A program made the position numbers and the translations under genes. A DNA stretch of 64,000 bases from Fusibacter sp963666805 (GTDB taxonomy: Bacteria > Bacillota > Clostridia > Peptostreptococcales > Acidaminobacteraceae). Below, in pieces: positions 26,053 to 34,266 of this stretch. Under the pieces are notes generated by a model that saw nothing but the letters and a program-made list of their open reading frames with translations, had not been told where the DNA came from and ran no database searches. Each line of letters opens with the position of its first letter. The first letter of the stretch is position 1. The DNA lies in assembly GCA_963666805.2 (NCBI GenBank), contig CAXXWR010000006.1, forward strand, positions 558,001 to 622,000, read 5' to 3'.

Positions 26053-26562
26053 ATGGACCAAAAGAAAATAGGCCAATTTTTAAAGGGGCTTCGCAAAGAA
26101 AAGGCATTAACTCAAGAGCAATTTGCTCAAGTGATGGGCGTTAGTAATCGGACCGTTTCAAGATGGGAAACAGGATCCAATATGCCGGATTTAGATCTCC
26201 TCATTATAATGGCAGATTACTATGATGTTGAAATTCGAGAATTACTTGATGGTGAAAGGAAAAGTGAGAAAATGGATAAGGAACTAAAAGAAACCGTATT
26301 AAAAGTAGCCGATTATAGCAACCATGAAAGAGACAAATTTACCAAAAGGCTTAATATCATGTTTTGGATAGGGGTGATTTCTTTTATCCTCTATTTGATT
26401 TTAGGTGACATGGATTTACCCCAGACAGGTCAAGCTGACTTCTTTAAAGGTATTCCCGCAGGGATTGCTCTAGGGATGCTCATTATTGGTGTAATCTATA
26501 CCAGCAAATATGCTAAAAAAATTCGCACGTTTAAAAGAAAATGGTTAGGCAGAGACAAGTAA
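26053..26562 (+). CDS. XRE-family regulator with C-terminal membrane segments
   Basis: Residues 6-62 form an HTH of the XRE/Cro type (L-T-Q-E-Q-F-A-Q-V-M-G-V-S-N-R-T-V-S-R-W). Two hydrophobic helices follow at about 100-120 and 132-152. Such membrane-tethered XRE proteins are common in Firmicutes; their signals are mostly unknown. AGGAGG precedes the ATG. Confidence 0.85.
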   Translation: MDQKKIGQFLKGLRKEKALTQEQFAQVMGVSNRTVSRWETGSNMPDLDLLIIMADYYDVEIRELLDGERKSEKMDKELKETVLKVADYSNHERDKFTKRLNIMFWIGVISFILYLILGDMDLPQTGQADFFKGIPAGIALGMLIIGVIYTSKYAKKIRTFKRKWLGRDK

Positions 26563-26584
26563 GTCGTCATGAGGATTTGAACTT

Positions 26585-26648
26585 AAAAGGTCAATAAAGG
26601 GCTCACCCCCAGTTGTTTTTATAAGGGGGGACCTTTATTGACCTTTTT
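26585..26648 (+). terminator. strong terminator with a 12-bp perfect outer stem
   Basis: GGTCAATAAAGG pairs with CCTTTATTGACC, an inner CCCCC / GGGGG pairing is also possible, and five T follow. It insulates the next, separately regulated gene. Confidence 0.85.
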
Positions 26649-26675
26649 CAGTTTGTAAACTTTTTATGATGATGA

Positions 26676-26704
26676 TTGACATTGTCAATGAGAAGCATTA
26701 CAAT
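26676..26704 (+). promoter_or_regulatory. sigma-A promoter of the CoA-disulfide reductase gene
   Basis: TTGACA at 26676-26681 and TACAAT at 26699-26704 are separated by 17 bases. The -35 lies in a 15-base palindrome (ATTGACA-T-TGTCAAT, 26675-26689). The predicted start is near 26711, directly before the GC-rich operator. Confidence 0.75.
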
Positions 26705-26712
26705 AATAACAC

Positions 26713-26732
26713 ACCCCCTATAGGGAGGGGGT
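26713..26732 (+). promoter_or_regulatory. CsoR/CstR-type operator
   Basis: The sequence ACCCCCTATAGGGAGGGGGT contains the palindrome CCCTATAGGG inside a larger ACCCCC / GGGGGT symmetry. GC blocks around TATA are characteristic of operators of the CsoR/RcnR superfamily, including the persulfide sensor CstR. It covers the predicted transcription start of a CoA-disulfide reductase/rhodanese gene, a known CstR-regulon type. No csoR/cstR gene is in the window. Confidence 0.65.
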
Positions 26733-26821
26733 ACAGAATAAATTGCATGAAAAGAATAAGATACGTTAAACAATGAAAAAAATTTAATAAAGAATAAATC
26801 TATTTTAAGAGGTGAAGACAC

Positions 26822-28849
26822 ATGGAAAAAATCGTTATTATTGGTGGTGTTGCAGCAGGTGCAACAGCAGCAGCAAAAGCAAGAAGACTTTCAGCAGACG
26901 CTGAAATTACTATTTTAGAAGCAGGCGCAGATATTTCATTTGCTAACTGTGGGCTACCTTACTATATTGGTGGGGATATTAAGAATCGTTCAAAATTAAT
27001 CTTACAAAGTCCAGGTTCTTTTAAAGAGCAATACAATGTAGACGTACATATTCATACGTTAGCGACTCGAATTGATACTAAAGCCAAAGTCATTTACACT
27101 GAAAACAGTGAAACAGGTGAAAAAAAGAATTTTGACTATACAAAATTAATTTTGGCTCAAGGCGGTAAACCTATAGCACCTCCCCTACCAGGAGCTGATG
27201 GTGATCATGTCTTTCAACTTTGGACACTTGCTGATATGGATAAAATTGATGCTTTTATCACAGACAAAGCACCTCAAACAGCAGTGGTTGTAGGCGGGGG
27301 ATTTATTGGTCTTGAAATGACAGAAGCCCTTGTTAAAAGAGGCATGAAAGTGTCAGTTGTTGAAATGATGCCTCATGTTATGGGGATTATGGAAGCAGAA
27401 ACGGCAGGGTTTATTGAAGAAGAACTTTTAGCCTATGGTGTCAATTTATACACAGGCAAAGCCGTTGCAAGTATTGGTCAAAATGACGTCACTTTAAAAG
27501 ACGGTACGAAAGTAAGCGCGGATATGGTTCTCTTATCAATTGGTGTGCGTCCGACTCTTAATTTAGCCAAAGAAACGGGTTTACAAATTGGCGAAGCAGG
27601 GGGGATTTTAGTAGATAATACCCTTAAGACAAGCGATGACAACATTTATGCAGCAGGAGATATGGTTGAACTTGAACACCGTGTTTTAGGTAAAAAAGTA
27701 CGTATTCCACTTGCTGGACCGGCTAACCGTCAAGGAAGACTCGCTGCAGAAAATGCTATGGGTCACCATCATGAATACAAGGGAGCGATTGGAACCTCTA
27801 TTGTAAGAGTTTTTGAAGCTGTAGCGGGAACAACTGGTCTTTCACTTAAACAAGCGAGAGCAGAAGGCTTTGATGCCGATGCTATCCTTGTTCATAAAGA
27901 AAACCATACCTCTTATTATCCAGGGGCTCAAATGGTAGATGTTCAACTTGTCTATGATCGACAAACAGGCATTATTTTAGGGGGACAGACTTCAGGATAT
28001 GAAGGTGCAGATAGACGTTTAGATGTCATTGCAACTGCTGTGGCTGCAAAACTTAAAGTGTCTGATATTGGTGATATGGATTTTGCATATTCCCCACCTC
28101 TTGGCAATGCCAATGATGCGATGAATATGGCAGCTTATGTGGCTGAAAATAGGATGTCTGGTTTCTCTCCAGCCCTTACAACAAGCGAATTAGATGCATT
28201 TTTGAAAGATTATGAAGTGGTTTGGTTAGATGTAAGAGATGTCTTTTCATTTGATAAAGCTCATGTTGAAGGTGCCATTAATATGCCACTTGAAGTTTTA
28301 AGTGAACGATTATCGGAACTTGATAAAGACAAGACTATTTTAGTTTATGATCAAACAGGTAAAAAGGGTCACCAAGCACTTAGAACACTTCTTGGTGCAG
28401 GCTTTAAATCCGTGATTAATGTGAGTGGTGGCTTTATGAGTTTAGCACACTTTGTAAGAGCCATTAATCCTGAAAACTTTGAACTTCAATTACCTGAACC
28501 AGAAGCCAAAACTTTAGGTGATTCTGAAAACCAAGGGGGCTCATCAAATTCTAATGAAGGTGAAAGCCAAGTTGTTGAAGAAGTAGTTAAGGAAGAAGGC
28601 CCTATTGTTATTGATGTAAGGACACCTGATGAATACGATTATGGTGCATATCCTGGTTCTGTTAATATACCACTTGATGAAATCGAAAGCAGACTTGATG
28701 AAATTGGAAGTAAAGATAGAGAAATTACCCTCTACTGTGCTTCAGGTGCAAGAAGTGCTTATGCCCTTCAAATTCTAAATGCGCATGGTTTTACCAAAGC
28801 AACCAACGGTGGCGGGATTGCTAGAATGATGTCACGTTATAGAGCTTAG
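26822..28849 (+). CDS. CoA-disulfide reductase with two rhodanese domains
   Basis: Residues 1-445 form a pyridine nucleotide-disulfide oxidoreductase with the FAD motif G-G-V-A-A-G, single redox cysteine Cys43 in F-A-N-C-G-L-P-Y-Y and NAD(P) motif V-V-V-G-G-G-F-I-G-L. This is the CoADR signature. A first rhodanese domain (about 460-550) follows, but the active-site position holds Asp510 (L-V-Y-D-Q-T-G) instead of cysteine. A linker rich in S, N and E leads to a second rhodanese domain (about 592-675) with Cys639 in L-Y-C-A-S-G-A-R-S. Usual CoADR-RHD proteins have one rhodanese and about 555 residues. It probably reduces CoA persulfides or polysulfide and handles sulfane sulfur in the cytoplasm. 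Confidence 0.92.
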   Translation: MEKIVIIGGVAAGATAAAKARRLSADAEITILEAGADISFANCGLPYYIGGDIKNRSKLILQSPGSFKEQYNVDVHIHTLATRIDTKAKVIYTENSETGEKKNFDYTKLILAQGGKPIAPPLPGADGDHVFQLWTLADMDKIDAFITDKAPQTAVVVGGGFIGLEMTEALVKRGMKVSVVEMMPHVMGIMEAETAGFIEEELLAYGVNLYTGKAVASIGQNDVTLKDGTKVSADMVLLSIGVRPTLNLAKETGLQIGEAGGILVDNTLKTSDDNIYAAGDMVELEHRVLGKKVRIPLAGPANRQGRLAAENAMGHHHEYKGAIGTSIVRVFEAVAGTTGLSLKQARAEGFDADAILVHKENHTSYYPGAQMVDVQLVYDRQTGIILGGQTSGYEGADRRLDVIATAVAAKLKVSDIGDMDFAYSPPLGNANDAMNMAAYVAENRMSGFSPALTTSELDAFLKDYEVVWLDVRDVFSFDKAHVEGAINMPLEVLSERLSELDKDKTILVYDQTGKKGHQALRTLLGAGFKSVINVSGGFMSLAHFVRAINPENFELQLPEPEAKTLGDSENQGGSSNSNEGESQVVEEVVKEEGPIVIDVRTPDEYDYGAYPGSVNIPLDEIESRLDEIGSKDREITLYCASGARSAYALQILNAHGFTKATNGGGIARMMSRYRA

Positions 28850-28876
28850 TTATAATATATAAATTATTATATCAAC

Positions 28877-28908
28877 AAAAACCTATGGTGCTTATACCAT
28901 AGGTTTTT
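28877..28908 (+). terminator. terminator of the CoA-disulfide reductase gene
   Basis: The stem AACCTATGGT / ACCATAGGTT has a 6-base loop, with T following on both sides, so it may work in both directions. Confidence 0.85.
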
Positions 28909-29049
28909 AATTTTTTGAGCCACTTTAGAATAGATATTGTTCATTTTACACAAAATTAACTGAAAATTATGTAAACAGATACAAGAATCATGTATAATGA
29001 ACATATGACACTTTGATAAGAGTGTAATTAAATTATTTGGGAGGAAAAG

Positions 29050-31008
29050 ATGAAAAAGCATTTATCAATTTTATTGGTTTTAGTGCTCGTATTATCAACA
29101 ATGCCGTTAACTTTTGGAGAAGCGACAGATGTTGTTGATCTTACAATTTTGGGGACAAGCGACTTACATGGGAGAATCTATCCCTATGAGTATGCAACGG
29201 ATTCTGTGGACAAAGATGCAGGTCTAGCAAAAGTATCAACAGTTGTAAATGAAATTAGAAGTGAACATCCCAATACAATCCTTTTTGATTGTGGTGATAC
29301 CCTTCAAGATAACAGTGCCGAATTATTTAATGATCTTCCTGTTCATCCTATGATTCAAGCGATGAACATGATTGGCTATGATGCTTGGGTCGTTGGAAAT
29401 CATGAATTTAACTTTAATCTTGATTTTTTGAAGAAGAACATTAAAGGTTTTAATGGTACGACACTTGCAGCTAATATTTATAAAACAGATACAGGGGAAA
29501 GATTTGTAGAACCTTATAAAATATTTGATGTAAAAGGTGTCAAAGTGGCAATCGTTGGAATGATGCCTCCTAATGTACCTATTTGGGAAGCCAGTACACC
29601 AGATCATTTTAAGGGCCTTGAGTTTACAGATGTATTAGAAGAAACAGGTAAAGTTCTTAAAGAGATTGAAGGACAATATGACGTTCTTATTGGGGCATAC
29701 CATATTGGACCAGAAGGCGAACATGGTTATGATGGTATAGAAAAAGTGGCTGAAACTTATCCGGAATTTGATGTAATTTATGGTGGTCATGCTCATAGTA
29801 AATATACCAATGAAATCAATGGCGTTCAGTTAATCGAACCTGGTCGTTACGGATGGGCTGTTGCTAAATCTGATATCAGTCTTGAAAAGAAAAATGGCAA
29901 ATGGGAAATTACTTCATTGAATGTGGCAAATGTTGAAACACAAGACGCACAGCCAGATCAAAAAATTCTAGATGCCTTTAAATTTGTAGATGATCAATCT
30001 TTAGAAGAAGCCAATAAAGTTGTGGGGGACATTACAGCTGATTTTATTGAAAGTCCTGATTATTATACTGGCGCTGACGAAGTAACAACACTTCCGACAG
30101 CACAAATTAAAGATACTGCAGTCATTGATTTAATCAATGAAGTTCAAATGTTCTACTCTGATGCAGATGTCAGCAGTGCAGCACTCTTTAACTTTGGTTC
30201 AAATCTTAAAAAAGGTGTCTTTAAGAAAAAAGACGTGGCCTTTATTTATAAATATGATAATACTTTAATGGGTGTTAACATTACCGGTGAAAACCTCTTA
30301 AAATATATGGAGTGGTCGGCAAATTACTTTAATCAAATGGGTAAGGGCGACTTAACTATCAGCTTTAATCCAGAGGTAAGAGGCTATAACTATGATATGT
30401 TCTCAGGGATCAATTATGATATTAATATTTCAAAACCATCAGGTGAAAGAATTGAAAATGTAACGATTGATGGAAAAGCGATTGATAAAGACCATGTGTA
30501 TAAATTGGCAGTTAATAACTATCGCTTTGGGACATTAATCTCATTGGGTCTTGTAACAATGGAAGATAAGTATTTTGATTCTTATACCACTTATCAAGAT
30601 CAAGGTCGTGTAAGAGATCTCATCATTAAATATACCCAAGAAGAAAAAAATGGCGTTCTTAATCCAACTGTAGATAATAACTGGAAGATTACTGGAACTG
30701 ATGTAGAACCTTCTTATGATTTATATCAACCAATAATCAAAAAGATGATTAAAGAAGGAACAATCGCTTTACCTAAATCTGAAGATGGTAGAACACCTAA
30801 TGTAAAATCAATTCAATTAAATGATTTAGTCAAAGCAGGATATACTGCTAACCCAATGAGTGAAACTTATAAGGTTAAAGCAGGCGATGTACTTTGGAAA
30901 ATTGCTGAAAAATATGGAGTGACATGGCAAGCACTTCAAGAAATGAATCATCTCAATAATCCGAATATGATTTTCCCGAGTCAAGAATTACTCATTCCTG
31001 TTCAATAG
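29050..31008 (+). CDS. secreted 5'-nucleotidase/metallophosphatase with C-terminal LysM
   Basis: The 652-residue protein has a signal peptide (L-S-I-L-L-V-L-V-L-V-L-S) and no lipobox. The metallophosphatase domain shows D-L-H-G, F-D-C-G-D-T, V-G-N-H-E-F and Y-G-G-H-A-H, which bind two metals. The 5'-nucleotidase C-terminal substrate domain spans about 350-530. A single LysM at about 605-652 (Y-K-V-K-A-G-D-V-L-W-K-I-A) should hold the enzyme on peptidoglycan. It likely hydrolyses extracellular nucleotides or related phosphoesters. It stands alone, with a terminator on each side. Confidence 0.92.
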   Translation: MKKHLSILLVLVLVLSTMPLTFGEATDVVDLTILGTSDLHGRIYPYEYATDSVDKDAGLAKVSTVVNEIRSEHPNTILFDCGDTLQDNSAELFNDLPVHPMIQAMNMIGYDAWVVGNHEFNFNLDFLKKNIKGFNGTTLAANIYKTDTGERFVEPYKIFDVKGVKVAIVGMMPPNVPIWEASTPDHFKGLEFTDVLEETGKVLKEIEGQYDVLIGAYHIGPEGEHGYDGIEKVAETYPEFDVIYGGHAHSKYTNEINGVQLIEPGRYGWAVAKSDISLEKKNGKWEITSLNVANVETQDAQPDQKILDAFKFVDDQSLEEANKVVGDITADFIESPDYYTGADEVTTLPTAQIKDTAVIDLINEVQMFYSDADVSSAALFNFGSNLKKGVFKKKDVAFIYKYDNTLMGVNITGENLLKYMEWSANYFNQMGKGDLTISFNPEVRGYNYDMFSGINYDINISKPSGERIENVTIDGKAIDKDHVYKLAVNNYRFGTLISLGLVTMEDKYFDSYTTYQDQGRVRDLIIKYTQEEKNGVLNPTVDNNWKITGTDVEPSYDLYQPIIKKMIKEGTIALPKSEDGRTPNVKSIQLNDLVKAGYTANPMSETYKVKAGDVLWKIAEKYGVTWQALQEMNHLNNPNMIFPSQELLIPVQ

Positions 31009-31035
31009 GAATAGAAAGATAGCTTAAAGAAAGCG

Positions 31036-31068
31036 GACAGCCCTGTATTTTTCAGGGCTGTTTTTTTT
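31036..31068 (+). terminator. terminator of the 5'-nucleotidase gene
   Basis: The stem ACAGCCCTG / CAGGGCTGT has a 7-base loop and eight T. Confidence 0.9.
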
Positions 31069-31151
31069 CATACTTAAAAAGGGGGAGCGTGCTTACAGTA
31101 AGCGGATGCAAGGATATGTCTTTTATTTGATAATAGAACATGATACAATGA

Positions 31152-31163
31152 GAACAAACGTTC
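31152..31163 (+). promoter_or_regulatory. LexA (SOS) box
   Basis: GAACAAACGTTC matches the Firmicute LexA core GAAC-R-N-R-Y-GTTC. It lies two bases after a TACAAT -10 element (31144-31149) and 20 bases before the helicase ATG, a typical repressor position. Confidence 0.65.
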
Positions 31164-31182
31164 TTAAAAAAGAGAGGTTTAT

Positions 31183-33129
31183 ATGAGAGAAACAATTGAA
31201 ATTGATAAGGCCATTAAGGCGCTGAGTGAGCGAGAAATATCAGCACTTGAACCCGCCTATGAAAATTTAGATTACCTCAAAACTTTAAATCAAGCACAGC
31301 GTATTGCTGCTACTCGTGAAGCAGGTAACTATCTAGTCATTGCAGGGCCTGGGACGGGTAAAACTCATACCCTTGTCTACCGTGTTTACCATTTAATCAA
31401 ACAAGGCGTAGATCCTGCGACAATCGTGATTATTACCTTCACACGTAAAGCAGGTAATGTTCTTAAATACAGGCTGCAGAAATTAATGCCTAACACCCAA
31501 TTGGGCTTTGTAGGAACCTTTCATGCCTTTGCCCACCATATCAGTCAAATGATTGGGAGTGAATCGCCGATTTCTAAATTTAGATTGCTCGACAGCGAAG
31601 ATGATATAGCGGTTCATAAATTGGTTTTAGCTGAATTTGAACAGTTTAGTAAAAGGATAAGTGCCAAGACCCTTCAGAAACTCATTTCTTATTGTGCCAA
31701 TACGGGAATATCCGTTGAAGATTACATTCAGAAGTTTGATATGAGACAGCTTTCAGAAGAAGTAGAAGCTATTAAAGCCTATCGTCACACTTACGAGCGT
31801 TACAAGGTGAGTCATATGTTGACCAATTATGATGACATGATACATCTGATGAGTCGTTATCTTGAGAAAGATAAAGAAAAACGATTGACAGCATCTTATC
31901 GTTACTTAATGATTGATGAGTATCAAGATACCAATCAAATGCAGTTAGACTTTATTCAAAAGCTTCAGATTAAAAATGTCATGGCAATTGGCGATGACTT
32001 TCAAGGCATTTATGCCTTTAGAGGGGCAGACCACCGGATTATACTTAATTTTTATAATGATTTTGAAAGTCCTCAAATGATAAAACTGACTCAAAATTAT
32101 CGGTCAACACCGGCTATTATTGACTGGACTAATCAGACGGTTGAGCGGTCGCGGCTTGGTTTTCACAAAAAATTGACACCGGGTACGCAAAAAGGCGGGT
32201 TCGTCAAAGTGGTTTCGGGTGCCTCGCTGGAAAGTCATAAGCAGTTTATTCTCGACCATATTCAAAAGAATCCCAATAGGACGCATGCGCTTATTTATCG
32301 TTATAATAAGAATAAAACGGTTTTTGAAAAAGCACTCATTGCTGAAAATATAGATTATGTGGTCTATGGTGGGATTCGTCTATTAGAGCGTAAGCACGTT
32401 AAGGATCTCTTGAGTTTTTTCATGGTGTATCTCAATCGAAGAGATGTTGTGGGTTATAATCGCATTTTGACCCTTTTACCGGGAATTGGAGTTAAGACAG
32501 CCAAAAAGCTGATGAAAACGGATATGGCATCTCTTGATTTTCTTAAAGGTGACAAGCGAGAATGGGCTGAAAAGGTTAAAGAAATCCTAAACTTTAAGGG
32601 TGACAAAGAAGCACTTTTTGATAAAGTAGTGGCTTTTTATTTTTCCATCTATGAAAATATTGAATCAGACTATTACACTCAAGAAGAAATCCGAGAGGAT
32701 TTTAAATTGATTAGAGAATTACTCGAAACTTATGAAAGTCTTGAGAATTTTGTCATTAGTATTATTCTGGAGCCCTCTATTGATCTGAAAAAAGGGAACA
32801 ATCCTAAAGTTGTTTTAACGACTATTCATTCAGCTAAAGGGTTAGAATTTGACTGTGTCTATTACTTTCATACGCATGATTGGTATAAAAATTATGATTT
32901 AGAAGCACTAGAAGAAGACCGCCGCCTTTTTTATGTAGGGATTTCTCGTGCTAAGCATGAACTCTATATTTTTGATCATACAGAAATCGACCGATCATTT
33001 AAAGACATTATCAGAGATTTTGATAGCCTTGTAGAGTCAAGTGCTCCACCTGCTGAATGGGAGACTCAAGAGGAAATTTCCCTTCCGAGTAATGTGATCA
33101 AAGTCAATTTTGGACGACGGTCAAAGTAG
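31183..33129 (+). CDS. UvrD/Rep-family (superfamily 1) DNA helicase
   Basis: The 648-residue protein has all the main SF1A motifs: Walker A A-G-P-G-T-G-K-T, motif II I-D-E-Y-Q-D-T-N, motif III G-D-D-F-Q-G-I-Y-A-F-R-G-A, motif IV Q-N-Y-R-S-T, and V/VI T-I-H-S-A-K-G-L-E and Y-V-G-I-S-R-A-K. It is somewhat shorter than PcrA/UvrD (about 720-750), with a reduced C-terminus. A LexA box upstream predicts DNA-damage induction. Likely role: translocation on DNA in repair or recombination. It is probably an additional UvrD-like helicase rather than the main PcrA. Confidence 0.9.
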   Translation: MRETIEIDKAIKALSEREISALEPAYENLDYLKTLNQAQRIAATREAGNYLVIAGPGTGKTHTLVYRVYHLIKQGVDPATIVIITFTRKAGNVLKYRLQKLMPNTQLGFVGTFHAFAHHISQMIGSESPISKFRLLDSEDDIAVHKLVLAEFEQFSKRISAKTLQKLISYCANTGISVEDYIQKFDMRQLSEEVEAIKAYRHTYERYKVSHMLTNYDDMIHLMSRYLEKDKEKRLTASYRYLMIDEYQDTNQMQLDFIQKLQIKNVMAIGDDFQGIYAFRGADHRIILNFYNDFESPQMIKLTQNYRSTPAIIDWTNQTVERSRLGFHKKLTPGTQKGGFVKVVSGASLESHKQFILDHIQKNPNRTHALIYRYNKNKTVFEKALIAENIDYVVYGGIRLLERKHVKDLLSFFMVYLNRRDVVGYNRILTLLPGIGVKTAKKLMKTDMASLDFLKGDKREWAEKVKEILNFKGDKEALFDKVVAFYFSIYENIESDYYTQEEIREDFKLIRELLETYESLENFVISIILEPSIDLKKGNNPKVVLTTIHSAKGLEFDCVYYFHTHDWYKNYDLEALEEDRRLFYVGISRAKHELYIFDHTEIDRSFKDIIRDFDSLVESSAPPAEWETQEEISLPSNVIKVNFGRRSK

Positions 33130-33160
33130 GAAAGTTGAGTGATTTTAAGGAGAAGGGTAT

Positions 33161-33547
33161 ATGAAACTGAGAGAAAATTATACTTGCCCATTAGAATTTG
33201 TACACGATATTGTCAAGGGAAAATGGAAACCCATTATCATTTTTAATTTGAGAAAGGGTCCCTTATCATTATCTGAACTTGAAAGCAGTATAGAAGGAAT
33301 AAGTCAAAAAATGCTTTTAGAGCAGCTTAAAGAATTGAAAACGTTTGGAGTAGTAGACAAGACTACTTTTGAGGGTTATCCCTTGAAAGTGGCATATTAT
33401 TTAACGACAGATAAGGGACAGCGCCTACTTGAGGCAGTTGAATTGATGCAAGAGATAGGGATTCAAATGATGGTCGAAAATCATCAAACAGATTTGTTAG
33501 ATGAAAAAGGGATACCTTATCAAAAATTTATAAAAAATGGAAACTGA
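33161..33547 (+). CDS. HxlR-family transcriptional regulator
   Basis: The 128-residue winged-HTH protein has the family hallmarks: C9-P near the start (Y-T-C-P-L-E), V-K-G-K-W-K-P-I-I-I-F-N-L and F-G-V-V wing region. HxlR proteins such as HypR and YodB sense quinones, aldehydes or disulfide stress, often through that first cysteine. It lies upstream of a hydrolase gene, with two inverted repeats in between that may be its operators. Confidence 0.9.
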   Translation: MKLRENYTCPLEFVHDIVKGKWKPIIIFNLRKGPLSLSELESSIEGISQKMLLEQLKELKTFGVVDKTTFEGYPLKVAYYLTTDKGQRLLEAVELMQEIGIQMMVENHQTDLLDEKGIPYQKFIKNGN

Positions 33548-33627
33548 TACCCACAAAAAAGTGGGTAATAGTCAGGTTGAGAGATTTCTTGTATGATGAA
33601 TTTATCCAGCACAGGATTGGATAAATT
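33548..33627 (+). promoter_or_regulatory. two inverted repeats between hxlR and the hydrolase gene
   Basis: TACCCAC-N6-GTGGGTA (33548-33567) starts right at the hxlR stop. AATTTATCC-N11-GGATAAATT (33599-33627) lies closer to the hydrolase. A possible -10 (TATGAT, 33592-33597) lies between them. Neither has a T tail, so regulator binding is likelier than termination. Confidence 0.45.
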
Positions 33628-33652
33628 TATCAGATCAAGGAGGAATAAGACC

Positions 33653-34216
33653 ATGACCCCAGTGACAATTGATGAGCAAACCGCTTTAGTCCTAATAGAT
33701 ATCCAAAATGATTATTTTAAAGGCGGTAGAAACCCCCTAGTTGGTGCAGATGAAGCACTTCTTCATGCAATTGATTTGAGACAAGCCTTTGCTGATAAAG
33801 GCTATTTGGTCATTCATGTTCAACATGTGAGTCTTAGAGAAAATGCCCCTTTTTTTATTCCAGAGACCAAGGGCTGTGAGATTCATCCGGCGTTAAAACC
33901 AAGGGACAATGAACCGCTTGTGATTAAGCATGCCCCTGACAGTTTTCATGAAACCAATTTGGACCAACTTTTGTTGGACAATCAAATTAAAAGGGTTGTT
34001 TTTGCAGGGATGATGACCCACCACTGTATTGATACTACCGTGAGGCGGGCAAGCCACATGTATCCTTGTATACTTATAGCGGATGCATGTGCGACTAAAG
34101 ATTTAATTTATAAGGGGCAGCGTATTGATGCGGCTGTTGTTCAAAAGACTTTTTTAGCCAGTCTTCAAGGCTTTTCACAAGTGATAACGAGTAGTCAATG
34201 CATTAACGCCTTATAA
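33653..34216 (+). CDS. isochorismatase-family cysteine hydrolase
   Basis: The 187-residue protein has the catalytic triad of the family: Asp in V-L-I-D-I-Q-N-D-Y, Lys in V-I-K-H-A-P-D-S-F and Cys in G-M-M-T-H-H-C-I-D-T-T. Relatives are nicotinamidases and related amidases; the substrate is unknown. The ATG at 33653 has AAGGAGG upstream; an earlier in-frame ATG (33593) has none. It may be a target of the upstream HxlR regulator. Confidence 0.88.
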   Translation: MTPVTIDEQTALVLIDIQNDYFKGGRNPLVGADEALLHAIDLRQAFADKGYLVIHVQHVSLRENAPFFIPETKGCEIHPALKPRDNEPLVIKHAPDSFHETNLDQLLLDNQIKRVVFAGMMTHHCIDTTVRRASHMYPCILIADACATKDLIYKGQRIDAAVVQKTFLASLQGFSQVITSSQCINAL

Positions 34217-34218
34217 AT

Positions 34219-34253
34219 AAAAAAACAGACCCAATCAAGGGCCTGTTTTTTTA
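34219..34253. terminator. bidirectional terminator between convergent genes
   Basis: The stem AAAAACAGACCC / GGGCCTGTTTTT has one mismatch. A-rich and T-rich flanks serve both the hydrolase and the DUF2804 gene. Confidence 0.8.
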
Positions 34254-34266
34254 TTTATAGATGAAC

